Positions 11,343 to 22,200 of a DNA stretch of 64,000 nt are shown in pieces. The stretch covers positions 63,656,996-63,720,995 of the forward strand of contig CM043970.1 of NCBI GenBank assembly GCA_014529385.2. Reading direction: 5' to 3'. Every line of letters begins with the position of its first letter. Position 1 is the first letter of the stretch. The translations under genes and the position numbers were made by a program. This DNA is from Adiantum capillus-veneris (lineage: Eukaryota; Streptophyta; Polypodiopsida; Polypodiales; Pteridaceae). Below the pieces are notes generated by a model. That model did not search any database, was not told the DNA's origin, and was given only the letters and a program-made list of their open reading frames with translations.

Positions 11343-12620
11343 GCATGATCGTCACCCGAAGCGGAATGGATACTTCGCATGGAGGTGATGTGCATGAAAG
11401 TATTGAAGAAGAATTTCCTCACCATGGAGTCCTGACCCTCCCCCTACGCCATCTACGCTCGGGATTGCACCAAATCCTATGGAGACCTTGGTCAAATCAA
11501 TGATGGACATGATGGCACGACAAGAAGCGACTCGCATTGCCTTGGAACGCGAGCGTGATGAATGAAAAGAAAGAAAAGCACAACGAAGGAGGAAGCCGAA
11601 GCAAGACGAGCGGCCTTGGAGGTCGATTCAGAGGGACCTCCGCACTCAAGAATTGGTTCGAAAGGTTTTTGCCTCGAAGTCTGAACCAACCAAAGATGTT
11701 GGTAGTTCCTCAAGTGTAAGCGCAAGCCGAGATGTGGACTTCAACAACACAGTCACAGAGAAGTTGACGTTCAGTAAGTATGATAGTAAGATGGATGCTA
11801 CGGTTATTCATTCTTGGTTGCATCAATTTAATGCTTATTTTGCGACAACTAAGAAAACAAGAAATAGCAAGGTTTTGATGGCAGTTATGTACCTTGCCGG
11901 TAATGCCATCAATTGGTACCGCGCATGGTAAGAGGCACAGCTAACCGCGCACCTAGAGAAAGCCGACGAATTCATGCCTCTTTCCTTCAATTGGACTGAT
12001 TTCCAAGACAAGCTCAAGGCGCGGTTGATGCCACCTCAGTACCTCGCACGATTGAAGGACAATTGACGAGCTCTCAAGCAAAATGGTATGCCCGTTATGT
12101 CTTTCTCTAATCGTGTTTTGCAGCTCGGCACTCAATTACGCAAATCGGATGCGGAGCGCAAGGAGGCATTCCTTTATGGATTGGACGAGTGTATTAAGTT
12201 TGATGTGGAGGTGCTTGATCCAATCGATCTCAACAAGGCGGTAGCGATTGCTCTCGCACAAGAGATGAAGCACAACAAGGGAAAGCCTAACGAAAACAAG
12301 ACTTCTCAAGGAACCCCTCAGAATTCTTAGAACACGCAGAATGGTAACTCTTCTAGCCCATCTTCCTCTAATTCTTCGGAAAAGAACTCTAACAATGAAT
12401 CTAAGGGTAAAGCTAAAGCACCTACAAAACCTAAGCTAACACCGGATGAAAAAGCTGCACAAGGCATTATAGGAGGATACATCACGGCTGAAGAACAAGT
12501 GATTTATTTTATGCTAAAGAAGGTAGATGTTATCAATGTCACGTCAAGGGTCACATTAAGAAGGCTTGTCCTAAGACAGCTCCACCTAAAGAACCAAAGG
12601 CACCCACAGCAACCACAAGC
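11343..12620 (+). pseudogene. Gypsy family B gag (capsid and zinc knuckle)
   Basis: The likely start is MIVTRSGMDTSHGGD at 11346; the same opening (VITRSGMDTSHEGD) begins the gag at 63273. After a charged coiled region, the capsid-like core is at 11653-12330: FSKYDSKMDATVIHSWLHQF, LMAVMYLAGNAINWYRAW and FSNRVLQLGTQLRKSDAERK. A CCHC zinc knuckle, CYQCHVKGHIKKAC, is readable at about 12523-12565 in a shifted frame. Several in-frame stops (near 11931, 12065, 12330) and a frameshift before the knuckle break it. Gag would form the particle that packages element RNA. Confidence 0.85.
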
Positions 12621-12639
12621 ACTTTTAATGAACCAAGCT

Positions 12640-15600
12640 AAATCTTCTCATGTCTTTGAAACACACATTGATGAGTCTCTCGTGAAGTGTTATGGTCATG
12701 TAAAGGGTCAGCTTTTTATCATATTGTTTGATCATGGCAGTATATATGATGTGATTAGTGCCTCTCTTGTTGAGAGAGCCTGCCTAGAGGTTAGTCAGAA
12801 ATCTCCTCTCGAGGTTTCTGGCTTCGCTCCTGTTATGGACTCTCTCATCACGAAAGAGTGCCTTGATGTGATGTTTACAGTTCAACAAGCTGCTTTCCGT
12901 AGGAAATATCTTGTGTCTCCTCTTTCAGGATGTGATATGCTTTTGGGCATAAGATGGTTTCATGAGCACAACCCTATCATTGATTGGGAGGCTAACACTC
13001 TCACATTAAATGCCAAAACTGACTCCCTCCTCATCATTCGTGCTGAGGAGGGTTTGCATTCTTTGTCTCTCATTTCTCATGTACAGGTAAAGCGTGAATT
13101 ACGACGAGGAGCACAAGCGACATTCATCTATGTTGCTCCAGTTTCCCAGAGCTTTCAGGCTCCAGCTAAGTATTCCGATTTGTTTATCAAGTTTAAACAT
13201 CTCTTTTTGCAAGACGATCTCCCAGCCCGTCTCCCATCCGAGCGGCCGGAGGACCATCGCATCGAGCTTATAGAGGGGGCACAGCTGTCAGTAAGGCTTC
13301 CTACCGTTTGAACAAGACACAGGAAGAAGAGTTAGAGCGACAACTCACGGAGTTGGTGGCTAGAGGATTCATACGTCATAGTGTAAGTCCTTTTGCTGCT
13401 CCTATTTTGTTTGTTCGCAAGAAGGATGGTTCATCTCGTTTGTGTGTTGATTACAGGGCATTGAACAAGATGACCGTCAAGAACAAGTTTCAGATGCCTT
13501 GCATTAAGTGTATCCTTGATAGGCTCAATGGGGCAAAGGTTTTCAGCAAGGTCGATCTCAAGAGTGGATACCATCAGGTATTGGGTATTCAAAGGCGACA
13601 TCTTCAAGACCGCTTTTCACACCGAGCGAGGGCAATGGGAGTATATTGTTATGCCTTTTGAATTGACAAGTGCCGTCGGTATATTTAATCGTCTCATGGT
13701 AGGTCGTTTCTGCGATATGGTCGGTGTATGTGTGTTCATCTTTTTGGATGATATTATGATATTCTCATTTTTTCAGCATCGTGGGAACAACATGAAAGAG
13801 ATGTCGAAAGGATACTAACCCGTTTATGAGTGTCAGTTGTACATCACCGCTAAGAAGTCTGAGATTTTTCTTAGTGAAGTCACTTATCTGGGTTATATCA
13901 TTTATGTAGAAGGAGTCAAGCTAGATCCTGCGAAGGTGGAACAGGTTCGTAATTGGGATGTCAAGCATATAGTTCGCACATAGAGAATTTTGCACGCATT
14001 GCCGCACCTATGACTGATGTTTTGAAAGGGGTAAAGACTCGCCGTCAGCGCGTAGACTTGCCCGAAGCAGCCATTGAGGCTTTCGCAGCTCTCAAGGTTG
14101 CGGTGACAGAAGCACCGTGTCTTATCCTTGCCTCTTGGGATGATCCCTTTGAGATATGGACGGATGCGAGCAATGTCGCCATAGGCGCTGTGCTTCACGA
14201 ACATGGTCGTCTTGTAGCTTTCCTTAGTCGAAAGCTCAATAGTATGGAAAATAATTATTCAGTTTATGATAAAGAACTTTTGTTTGTCATTCACTCTCTT
14301 AAGCATTGGAAGCATTTTCTATATGGTAGAGAGTTTACAGTTCGCACAGATCATCAAGCCCTCAAGTGGCTCCAGTCTATGCCTAGTGCACATTGGAGTG
14401 ATTGCCAAGCACGGTGGTCACAATTTTTTGCGCAATTTGGAGGTTTGATTGAGTGACTCCAAATTTTCTATTGAGTATGTGCCTGGAAACCTCCAATTTT
14501 TGAAGAAAAAGAGTCATTCCAAATTCCACATTTTCTATTCAGGGTGTGTCTTTCGACAGCATGAAGAATTAGTATGCAGATTCCGAGTTTGGTAAGCATT
14601 GGTTACAGGCTCTTGCTTCCCAACGGCCAAGCAACTATCTCATTCGTGATGGTTTGTTGTATTTTCGTCAACGTTTATGTTTGTTGGCCTCTCTCAGGCC
14701 AACCATATTGCATGATGCACATGATTCTCTCACGGGTGGGCATAGGGGAATGAACACCACTTTGGAAAAAAATCAAAAGATTCTTTTATTGGCCTAAAAT
14801 GCGAAAGGATGTGTTTCGTTATGTCACTCAGTGCACTATATGTCAAAAGGTAAAAGCTCCTCGGGGTAAGCAGCAAGGCCTCTTGCTTCCGTTGCCTATT
14901 TCCGATGGACCTTTTCAAGATATTTCCATGGATTTTGTGACTAACCTTCCACCAAGTTTGCATTCAAGGAACACTCAATGTTTGACAATTGTCGATCGTT
15001 TCAGCAGTGTTGATTCCTTGTAAAGCCACATTCACTGCACAAGATGTAGCACGGTTGTTCATTAAGCATTGGTACCCCCTCTGTGGTTTGCCAAAATCAA
15101 TTGTTTCATATAGGGATGTTAAGTTCACGTCCAATTTTTGGCGCGCACTCTCAGTGGGAGCTCTATCTTCCATTGGTTCAAGCTATTTTGAATGACTCTT
15201 TTTCTTCAAAAATTGGTCGAACTTTGTATGAGGCAGCTTTTGGCCGTTCGTTCCAGTCACTTTTGACTCGCTCGGTCAGTCAAATGCCTGATGCCAATGC
15301 TGAAAATCAGTCATTGGATGAGATTTCTGAGAGTGTGAAGCTTCGGCTAAGCAAAGCTCAGGAATCTTATTCACGGCAGGCTAATAAGCATCCTTAGGAT
15401 GTTTCGATCAAGGAAGGGGATTGGGTGTATTTAAGAATCATGAAGCAACGTCTTAAGCAAGTTGGAAAGAAGTGTCCAAAGTTGTCTTTTCGAATGTATG
15501 GTCCATTTCCAATCATCAAAAAGATAAATGAGGTTTCAATGAAATTGCAGTTGCCTAACTCATGGTCAATGCACAACGTTTTCCATGTTTCTTGGTTGAA

Positions 15601-15850
15601 AGTGTTTCAAGGAACACCTCCAAAGGACATTTCGGAAGAAGAAGAACCGGAGATCATCGATGGAGCTGAAGTCATGGAGCCGGAGCAAGTGTTGTTGCAT
15701 CGGTTTCAACATGGTTCGAAGAAGCAAGTGAGACAATACTTTTTGAAGTTCAAGTGTGGGTCGACGAAGAGTTTTTCAAGGATTATCCAAAGTTGTTGGC
15801 AGACTACAAGGAAGCCATGCAGCTTGGTACTAGTACCTCACTTTAAAAAG
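12640..15850 (+). pseudogene. Gypsy family B pol: protease, RT, RNase H, integrase with deletion
   Basis: Order of domains: protease (12640-12960) with LFDHGSIYDVIS, where the usual DSG active-site triad reads DHG, a disabling change; RT (13308-13820) with [45 protein letters not shown] and FLDDIM as the catalytic box; RNase H (14040-14400) with WTDASNVAIGAVL, YDKELLFVIHSL and RTDHQALKWL; integrase zinc end CTICQK (14835) and core start ISMDFVTNLPP. The second core block SYRDVKFTSNFW (about 15108-15140) is joined almost directly to WELYLPLVQ (15155). The part with HPQTDGQ and the catalytic Glu is deleted. The tail (15425-15840) has a broken chromodomain-like stretch, VLLHRFQHGSKKQVRQYFLKFK. 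Confidence 0.92.
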
Positions 15851-15857
15851 GAGGGGA
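15845..15857 (+). promoter_or_regulatory. Polypurine tract of gypsy family B
   Basis: AAAAAGGAGGGGA directly precedes the 3' LTR start TGTCACGTGACAC. It differs from the AAGAGGGGGG tract of the other gypsy family in this window. Confidence 0.9.
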
Positions 15858-16967
15858 TGTCACGTGACACATACAACCCTATGTGTCCGTGGACAAGCTA
15901 CAGCATGACAAGGGTTCAGTCAGTCCAATCAGTCTAGCTTAGGAAGTGTTCTGGCACTTTTGTGAGTCTGTTCACAGACCGTGCATGCCCAGGCACTTAG
16001 AGTAGATGCATATTCTCTCGATGCACACAACATGATCATCAGCATTACCATCAGAATCCAACAAAATCCATCAGGAGCATTTTCCAGTGCATTAAACCTA
16101 TTTTCTCTATTTTTGACATTTTTCACTTATTATTTTAAGTGACTTTTGTTGGGAACTGAGTAGGGCAAATTGGGTAAGATAAAATAAGCAAATCTAGGCT
16201 TAGCACTATTTGGCAGCAGAGCAAGGAGAACACAGGCCTAAGGCAACAGGTTCCCCCCCTCTCTCTCTCTCAAGCAAGACCGTTTCCCCCTTGGTGGCGT
16301 TTTTCCTCCAAGCAAGGTTAGTATCTGGTGTTTTTCAGCAAAGCCATCATGGCCATAAGTCCAACACCTTAGCGTTTTCAGCCAATAGCATCATCGCCAG
16401 CACCCTAGCGTTTTTGGCACTCAGTATCATCGCCATACACCATAGCAAATCAGCGTTTTAAGCCTCAGCCTGCAGCGTTTTTCAGCCTCAGTACAGTGCT
16501 TATAACCAGCGATTTCAACAAGCAGATCTCAGCCTAAAACCAGCGTTTTTGCATCATTAGATTTCAGCCCATTGGCGTTTTTGGACAGCAGAGCAAGCAC
16601 ATCAGTTTTCAGCCATCGAGTCGATCTTGTCATCCACGTCGTCGACATCGACATAGCCCTAGACTTGCATCAGTTATCATTCATCCACTTTTGTATCAGA
16701 TTGTGCAATCAATAGTAGACCACTCTCGCCAATGAGAGTGGGGCCTTCGGAGGAGGGTTTTACAACGTCTTTGGTGTCGTATTCTCTTCTCTCTCTATCT
16801 CTCAGTCTCATACACCTTCACGCAGTGTCCATTCACTTTTGTTGTGTCCATTGCACTCTCTCATTAAGAATGGAAGGCTCTCCCTTCCATAAGTAAAAGT
16901 AACCTTGAGCACAGTTCGGAGCACTCATCTTGAGCAAATTTCAACATTTATTCCACTGCACCTTACA
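15858..16967 (+). repeat. 3' LTR of gypsy family B element
   Basis: It runs from TGTCACGTGACACATAC to CTGCACCTTACA, 1110 bases against 1108 for the 5' LTR. It carries the same CCTAGCGTTTT-rich leader (about 16310-16600). Confidence 0.96.
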
Positions 16968-16972
16968 GCCTT

Positions 16973-17190
16973 TCTTCACCATGGTCCAGGGTGTGCTCAG
17001 ATGGCATTACCGTCCACCTGTGTGGCTTTTCCCTCCTCCCATCTCTTGATTTAGCCTCATTGTACATATGTTCTTTTTTCATTGGGAGAGTCTCCCCGTC
17101 ATGTTTGTTGTAGCTCTCTCTTGTAGAGGTCGTTATAGCCCTATGGGTAGCTTCATTAACTAATAGAAGGATCTTTTTTTGGAAAAAAAA
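16973..17190 (+). other. 3' end and poly-A tail of the split LINE
   Basis: This piece resumes the LINE after the gypsy element and its GCCTT duplication. It has no domain; it is the last part of the LINE 3' region and ends in an A-rich run at 17176-17190. Confidence 0.8.
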
Positions 17191-18010
17191 AAGAAAGAGA
17201 GGGCTGCATTTTCAGCTTTGAAGCTTTAATGAAAATCTTGCCTTCTTCCCTTGCGCGACGATTCCGCTCTCGTGCATCTCTCTCCCCCTTACACATATGA
17301 TAATGTCCCACTAGTTGGGCTTCTCAATCGACCATGTACAATTCTGGGGGTTTTATGCGCGTTTGCCAACAAGGCAAGAGTCTTCTAAACAGGAACCGGA
17401 TTAGCTAATTGCTAATCCCCAACAAGTGTGCATAGTTCCATCACGAAAGATTGCGAAATAGGAGAGTTTTCTTGCGTGAAAACTTGTTCAAATCAAAGGG
17501 TAAGTGTGCGGGAGCTCTTGAGACACACGTAGACGTGTTTGTTCCACTCAAAAAGATCCAAAACAGAGAATTACAACTTGCTGTGTTTATTTGTAGGTTT
17601 AGGGTTTCATACCTAAACTGCAAGTTAACACAACGGAAGCCTCAGGAAAGCCTTAGGGTGGTTATACAGGAGTTAAGGCACCTGTCAGTGACCAAAGAGA
17701 AAATTACAGCACACTAATATTCACTTGCAGCTCATCGAAAAGCTTCTAAAATGCAAGGGATTCCGTCCTAGACTTGTATTTTTGACCTTCAAAGATTTTG
17801 GCACCGTTATGTTGTCGAAATTAGGTCGAAAACCTGCAATTTCAGCCATTGACAAGTTTGAACACCGTGGTGAGAGTTTGTTGTAAGTGTTTGGGTTGTT
17901 TGTCTGCAATTGAATAAAGAAGCACTCCAATCTTTGGGGCCTACAAGGTGTCGATCTTCGTGTGTGCAGTTAGATTCTAGTTGTTGGACGCATCTATGTT
18001 CTCTCCGGCT
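17191..18010 (+). repeat. Truncated gypsy family A LTR
   Basis: It aligns by eye with 3010-3840: shared blocks include GGCTTCTCAATCGACC/GGCTTTTCAATTGACC, GCAAGAGTCTTCT/GCAAGAGCCTCTT and GGATTAGCTAATTGCTAATCC/GGATTAGCTAGTGGCTAATCC. It ends near an AATAAAGAAGCACTCC segment at about 17914. The 5' part is missing; it abuts the LINE poly-A tail. Confidence 0.75.
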
Positions 18011-18024
18011 ATAGCACGCCTTAG

Positions 18025-19105
18025 AGGAAGGGTAAGGAGAGGCTTTTTTGAAAGCTAAGTACGCAATATTATGGGCCCTTCCAGGTTTTGGAAATGATCA
18101 ATGAGAAGTCTTTTGAATTGAGGTTGCATTATATGTCACAAACTGCTGACGTGTCAAGCCACTGAAGACTCAACGGGTTAGGGCTCTCCGAGCCTAACCC
18201 TAGCCAACATGTAGATTCTGGTCAAGGGGCCAAAACCCTAGCAGAAGCAGAAGAGGACGAAGTTTTCACCAACTTACTAATCCTCGCCAAGTGGCCCAGT
18301 TATTAAAGAAGGGTCAGGATTTAAACCCTAACCCCCAGCTGCTAACTTATGGAACCCGGTTTGATGGGGCTAAAAAATAAAGACCCATCCACACACAAAT
18401 TAACTTGCGTAATTGCTGATGACATGGCTGCTGTACTGACCATCCGCATATGCATTGACATGCAGGCGTAGCAGACTGTACAGATACCAGTGTTTTACTT
18501 TGTTGATGTGGCAGTTGTACAGATTTCCGTATTTTGCATTGGCAACTTTCTAAGCACTAGCTTTTGGACTATATGCTTATGGGACTTGAAGCTTTTCATG
18601 TAAGCTGCTTTTAGTAGTCTCTCTCTGGCATTCTACCACATGCAGATGCAGAGCAGAGCCACAATTGTACTGAGTTGAAGCAATATAAAGAGATATTGAA
18701 AGGGGCACCGGGGTTTGGGGCAAGTGCTTTCTTAGGATGAAACTCCGCCACTCTGTGTCTTGTGTGCAATGTTTCTCTTTCAGTTTAGTTGTTTCGAAGC
18801 TTGTAAAGTTGATCCATCCCGCTACAAGATACTTGGAAGATTCACAATGTTATTCATGTGAGTCTCTTGAGACCTTTCAAGGGCGAGGTCCTAGAGGACA
18901 GGGAGTTAGAGGAGTAACCAGAGGTAGAAGAAATTGAGGAGATTCTTATACATGATATGGTCCTAGTGCACAAGGAAAGGAAAGTGAAGGGTAAGCTGGT
19001 CCACGAGAATTTGGTGAAGTTTAGGCATTATCCAATCTGGATGCAAAGTGGATGGACCTGTGAAATACTCCTTAAAGAGAGAGCTTTACCTTGAGGCTTT
19101 TGGTT
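18025..19105 (+). pseudogene. Gypsy family A integrase C-terminus, split by a solo LTR
   Basis: 18025-18133 matches the part of element 1 near 1500-1600: GGTAAGGAGAGGCTTTTTT and TATTATGGGCCCTTCCAGGT. The frame resumes at 18827 with ATACTTGGAAGATTCACAATG, which matches 1600-1620. It continues through a VLVHKERKVKGKL-type stretch (about 18960-19000) and ends near 19095. So a solo LTR (18134-18826) sits inside it. Stops and shifts throughout. Confidence 0.8.
18134..18826 (+). repeat. Solo LTR, gypsy family A type
   Basis: It starts TGTCACAAACTGCTGACG and ends in GCTACA. It has the marker AGATATTGAAAGGGGCACC at about 18690. The 63579 LTR at the window end begins almost the same way (TGTAACAAACTGCTGATG). 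The flanking five bases TTATA and AGATA agree only in part, so the exact borders are uncertain. Confidence 0.75.
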
Positions 19106-19590
19106 TATGTGTGCCTATTCCAAAAGTGCATATCGAATCAATGGGTTAAATCTGGTGCAGTGCGTGTTGCACGGGAAGGGAGCCACTACACTCCTTTGTC
19201 ATAGATTTCCGAGAGGAGAATAGAGTCAACCAACTTTTCTCTAAGATTTTGGGGGTGCCGATTGGCTTACTCTAATGAGTGACTTGATGATATGTACATA
19301 AAAAGTTGACCATAGTTCTAGGCTTGTGGTTGGGAATTCCTTAAAAATTGATTGATTGAAATATTCTTGCAAACGTGTGTTTGTTTGAGTACAAGAGGTG
19401 AAATATTTGTAGCATTTTGTCTCTACTCACAGAAAGGGGTAATAGGATGATTGATATGATGAATTTAGTACATCTAGACATATGCTAGAGATCATTGAGA
19501 TCTAGATGTGATGACTAAGCGAATCAATGAATTCACACTTTATGTCTGAGGTCTAGTCGTCGACAAAGATGTAAATATGATTTTGTGAAT

Positions 19591-19727
19591 GTGATCCTAG
19601 TGCATCAAGAGTTTTACCTGGATGAGATGATTGGATACTGATCTTAGTGCATCAAAAGTTCTGAAAGGATGAGATGGCTCGATAATGATCTATGTGCACC
19701 ACTAGTTGTTAGATGAGATGACTAGTT
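19591..19727 (+). repeat. Degenerate ~47-bp tandem repeat, three copies
   Basis: Units start GATCCTAGTGCATCAAGAG, GATCTTAGTGCATCAAAAG and GATCTATGTGCACCACTAG, each followed by a GGATGAGATG or AGATGAGATG block. Confidence 0.7.
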
Positions 19728-19854
19728 TTGTTGTGTGCATCTGAGTGTTCAGTGTGAACTTTGTGCATGTCGATCCAAAGTATAGTGTGAATTAGGATTT
19801 GTGCGGATGCATGCTTTGTGAATGTGCTGTCTTGTGGTCTAAGTGTAACAAGAA

Positions 19855-19950
19855 AGGTTTCGTGTGTTTCGTCGTTTCTTCATTTCGAGGCATTTCATTT
19901 TGTTTCGTTTCAAAAATGCCAAGACGAAACACACTACGAAACACACATTT
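19855..19950. repeat. GTTTCGT-rich imperfect inverted repeat
   Basis: The left arm has GTTTCGTGTGTTTCGTCG (about 19857-19874) and the right arm GACGAAACACACTACGAAAC (about 19922-19941). A similar GTTTCG-rich patch stands at 27115-27205. Confidence 0.65.
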
Positions 19951-20164
19951 GTTAACGGTTATATAAAAGTTAATATTTAGGAGTCTAGTAGGTGGATACA
20001 TCCTACATACATGGTCAAACATGAAACCAGCTCATAGACTTGCTAAAGGGCAGTAAACTTTAGCTCTCACTTGATCTTTACGTTGATTAACTTTACTTGT
20101 ACTATACAACACAAAGGAACTTCATGAAAACCTGTGACTGGAATTTAACACTTCAAACAAAACA

Positions 20165-20718
20165 TGAATTGGTAGTTAGAGCATTCCCAAGTAGTACGAC
20201 GACACCTTGTTTGCCCCAAAGGTTGACGCCCCTTTCGGTATTTCTTGATTCTTAATGCAGTTGAGAAAACTTGTAAATTTCTACAAGCTGTCCCACTTTT
20301 ATCGGGCTGAAATTCCCCTACTCCAACCCAATTTTGGTAGCATAATGACAGTAGAAGTCTCCACGGACAAAATCCCAAGTAAACAGTGACTTTCCACGCA
20401 CTGTAGACCACTTTACAAAACCTGGCAAGAAATTACAGTACGCTGAAATCTCTGTTTTTGGCCTCCAATTTGCACCAAAACACCTATTCGTGATTCCTAT
20501 GTTCCCCAAAGCTCCGAGGACGTGTAGGCATCGAAACTGGCCAAGCCACTTACCCTTTGAATTAGACAAGATTCCTCGTGGGAAATCTCTCTAAATTGTC
20601 TTGTACAAGCACCCAATGCTTTCTCGAGGCTCCCCTAGCATTACCTTGCAGTTTAGGTGTGAAACCCTAAACTTGTCAAAGTTGACGATGCGGAAACATA
20701 GAGACAAAGGGGAGAAAG

Positions 20719-20720
<2 letters not shown>
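20165..20720 (-). repeat. LTR fragment of gypsy family A type, minus orientation
   Basis: On the plus strand it reads GACGCCCCTTTCGGTATTTC at 20224, the reverse of the family marker, followed by other LTR-like segments up to AAACCCTAAACTTG near 20665-20680. Open frames across it (20145-20411, 20318-20569, 20601-20891) have no domains and are not genes. Confidence 0.6.

Positions 20721-20721
<1 letters not shown>

Positions 20722-20764
<43 letters not shown>
20722..20764. repeat. (GA)n microsatellite
   Basis: An uninterrupted GA run directly abuts the left LTR of the gag-only element at 20763. Confidence 0.95.
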
Positions 20765-20766
<2 letters not shown>

Positions 20767-21353
20767 ACAGTCTTGGTCACCTCCAGGACAAGAGTCCCTT
20801 AAAATATATCACAACTTTAAAATCACAATTCACTTTGGTCGACATGGCCCGATGTAGTTCCGTGCTTAGAGGTATTGGTCCCAAAGACTAGCGCCCCTTT
20901 CGGTATTTATTTTTATATTAATGCTTGATCAAAGTTACAACTGCCTGCGGGTCCTCTGCTCTTAGACTCTGCGTCCAGATGCCCTGAAGAGTGAGGCCCT
21001 TGGGCTCCTTTTATTCTTACAAGGGATGCCAAAAGCAGAGCCTCAAAAGATGTTCAACTCAAAAGCAACGAGTTCCAAAAACTTCTAACTCAAAAACAAT
21101 GTAATCCCAAGAAGCTGCCTTTAAAAAGCATCAGTGCAAATTACGGAAATCCGTATAGCCCTGCCACGTCAGTAGCTAGCGTGACAAGCGGAAATCCGTA
21201 CAATTTGCCACGTCAGCCTACCAACACATTTTGTGGGATTCCGTACTGCTGCCCTGTAAGCGCGTTTCTCGGGCAGTCCGTAGAGACAATGCCACCTCAT
21301 CATACCGTTGTGTGTGTGTCCGAGCAGTATTGCCACGTTATCATTTTGTGACA
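20763..21353 (-). repeat. 3' LTR of the gag-only element
   Basis: Read on the minus strand it starts TGTCACAAAATGATAACG. It shares long blocks with 23397-24050, such as CTTGATCAAAGTTACAACT and the marker CCCCTTTCGGTATTTATTTT. The inner border is fixed by the polypurine tract at 21354-21367. Confidence 0.88.
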
Positions 21354-21367
21354 CCCCCCTCTTGAAA
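21354..21367 (-). promoter_or_regulatory. Polypurine tract of the gag-only element
   Basis: Minus-strand TTTCAAGAGGGGGG directly precedes the LTR start TGTCAC. It is identical in type to the tract at 2465-2480. Confidence 0.88.
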
Positions 21368-21626
21368 GAATTGTAATCGCCCTCGATTACGCCTGCAAAA
21401 TCAGACAAGTCATAAACCAATTCAATAGACACTGACACTAAGTACGAGTTCCGATCTGGACGAAAGGAGAAGCTAACTCCTTGATCAAAATAGCGAAAGG
21501 AGAAGCTAATTTCTTAACAAAAGAGCAAACCGATTGTCCCTCGAAATGACCCTTCGAAATTTTTAAGCTAACTTGAGTTGTTTTGCAGATGTGCTGTGAT
21601 CGCAGACGATTACTCTCTTTCAGCAA

Positions 21627-22200
21627 CAATATGTCCTTGTTGTCCACATTCAAAACACTTTCCTGCTTTGAAATATTCATCTTTTTGGTCTTCTGTCAGA
21701 CGAGATCGTGTATCTTTTTGTTCTTCTGTTTGTCGAGTTTGTGTATCTGTTTGTCGTCTGTTTCTGTTCCGACTGGTCGAAGGTTCATCTGGTGGGTAAG
21801 TCAAGTTATCTGAATGCATATTGAATCCCCGCTTAGCATGTCCCATCAATTGTTGAATGGGACATGCTAAGCGGGGATTCAAAACAGAAGAACAAAAAGA
21901 TACACGATCTCGTCTGACAGAAGACCAAAAAGATGAATATTTCAAAGCAGGAAAGTGTTTTGAATGTGGACAACAATATGTCCTTGTTGTCCACATTCAA
22001 AACACTTTCCTGCTTTGAAATATTCATCTTTTTGGTCTTCTGTCAGACGAGATCGTGTATCTTTTTGTTCTTCTGTCTGTCGAGTTTGTGTATCTGTTTG
22101 TCGTCTGTTTCTGTTCCGACTGGTCGAAGGTTCATCTGGTGGGTAAGTCAAGTTACCTGAATGCATATTGAATCCCCGCTTAGCACGTCCCATCAATTGT
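21627..22200. repeat. Inverted triplication (A, reversed A, A) of the gag zinc-knuckle segment
   Basis: A segment at 21627-21848 recurs in direct order at 21974-22200, offset 347, with only a few differences. Between them, 21849-21973 is a reverse-complement copy lacking about 100 inner bases. Two palindrome centres result: near 21850 (CATGTCCCATCAA / TTGAATGGGACATG) and near 21979 (GTGGACAACA / TGTTGTCCAC around a 9-base loop). The arms are nearly perfect. Confidence 0.92.

Larger units (their letters stand above)
9795..16967 (+). mobile_element. Complete Ty3/gypsy element (family B), 7.17 kb
   Basis: It has two LTRs of about 1.11 kb, an initiator-Met tRNA primer site at 10904, gag and pol remnants in the order gag-PR-RT-RH-INT, and a polypurine tract just before the 3' LTR. 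The target duplication GCCTT stands at 9790-9794 and 16968-16972, and the flanks are both LINE sequence. About a dozen differences are visible in the first 200 aligned LTR bases, so the insertion is not recent. Stops and an integrase deletion make it non-autonomous now. Confidence 0.96.
3930..17190 (+). mobile_element. L1-like LINE, split by a solo LTR and a full gypsy element
   Basis: One non-LTR retrotransposon can be followed through two later insertions. Parts are 3930-6114 (endonuclease and RT start), 7329-9794 (RT palm to zf-RVT) and 16973-17190 (3' end). The last part carries stops and ends in GGAAAAAAAAAAGAAAG, a poly-A tail. Both insertions have perfect 5-bp target duplications inside the LINE (TCTGC and GCCTT), which proves that the three parts were one. 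The left end is truncated against gypsy LTR sequence, as is usual for LINEs. All parts have frameshifts and stops. Confidence 0.9.
19106..20160 (+). other. Gypsy 3' spacer remnant without genes
   Basis: No coding region is seen. The stretch follows the pol remnant and resembles a gypsy 3' spacer. It holds a degenerate three-copy repeat (19591-19727) and a GTTTCG-rich imperfect palindrome (19855-19950). The minus ORF 19792-20022 is only the translation of the latter. Confidence 0.5.

Noticed and set aside
12842-13660. Uninterrupted gypsy frames as an active element
   Set aside because: Other parts of the same element have stops, a DHG protease triad and an integrase deletion.
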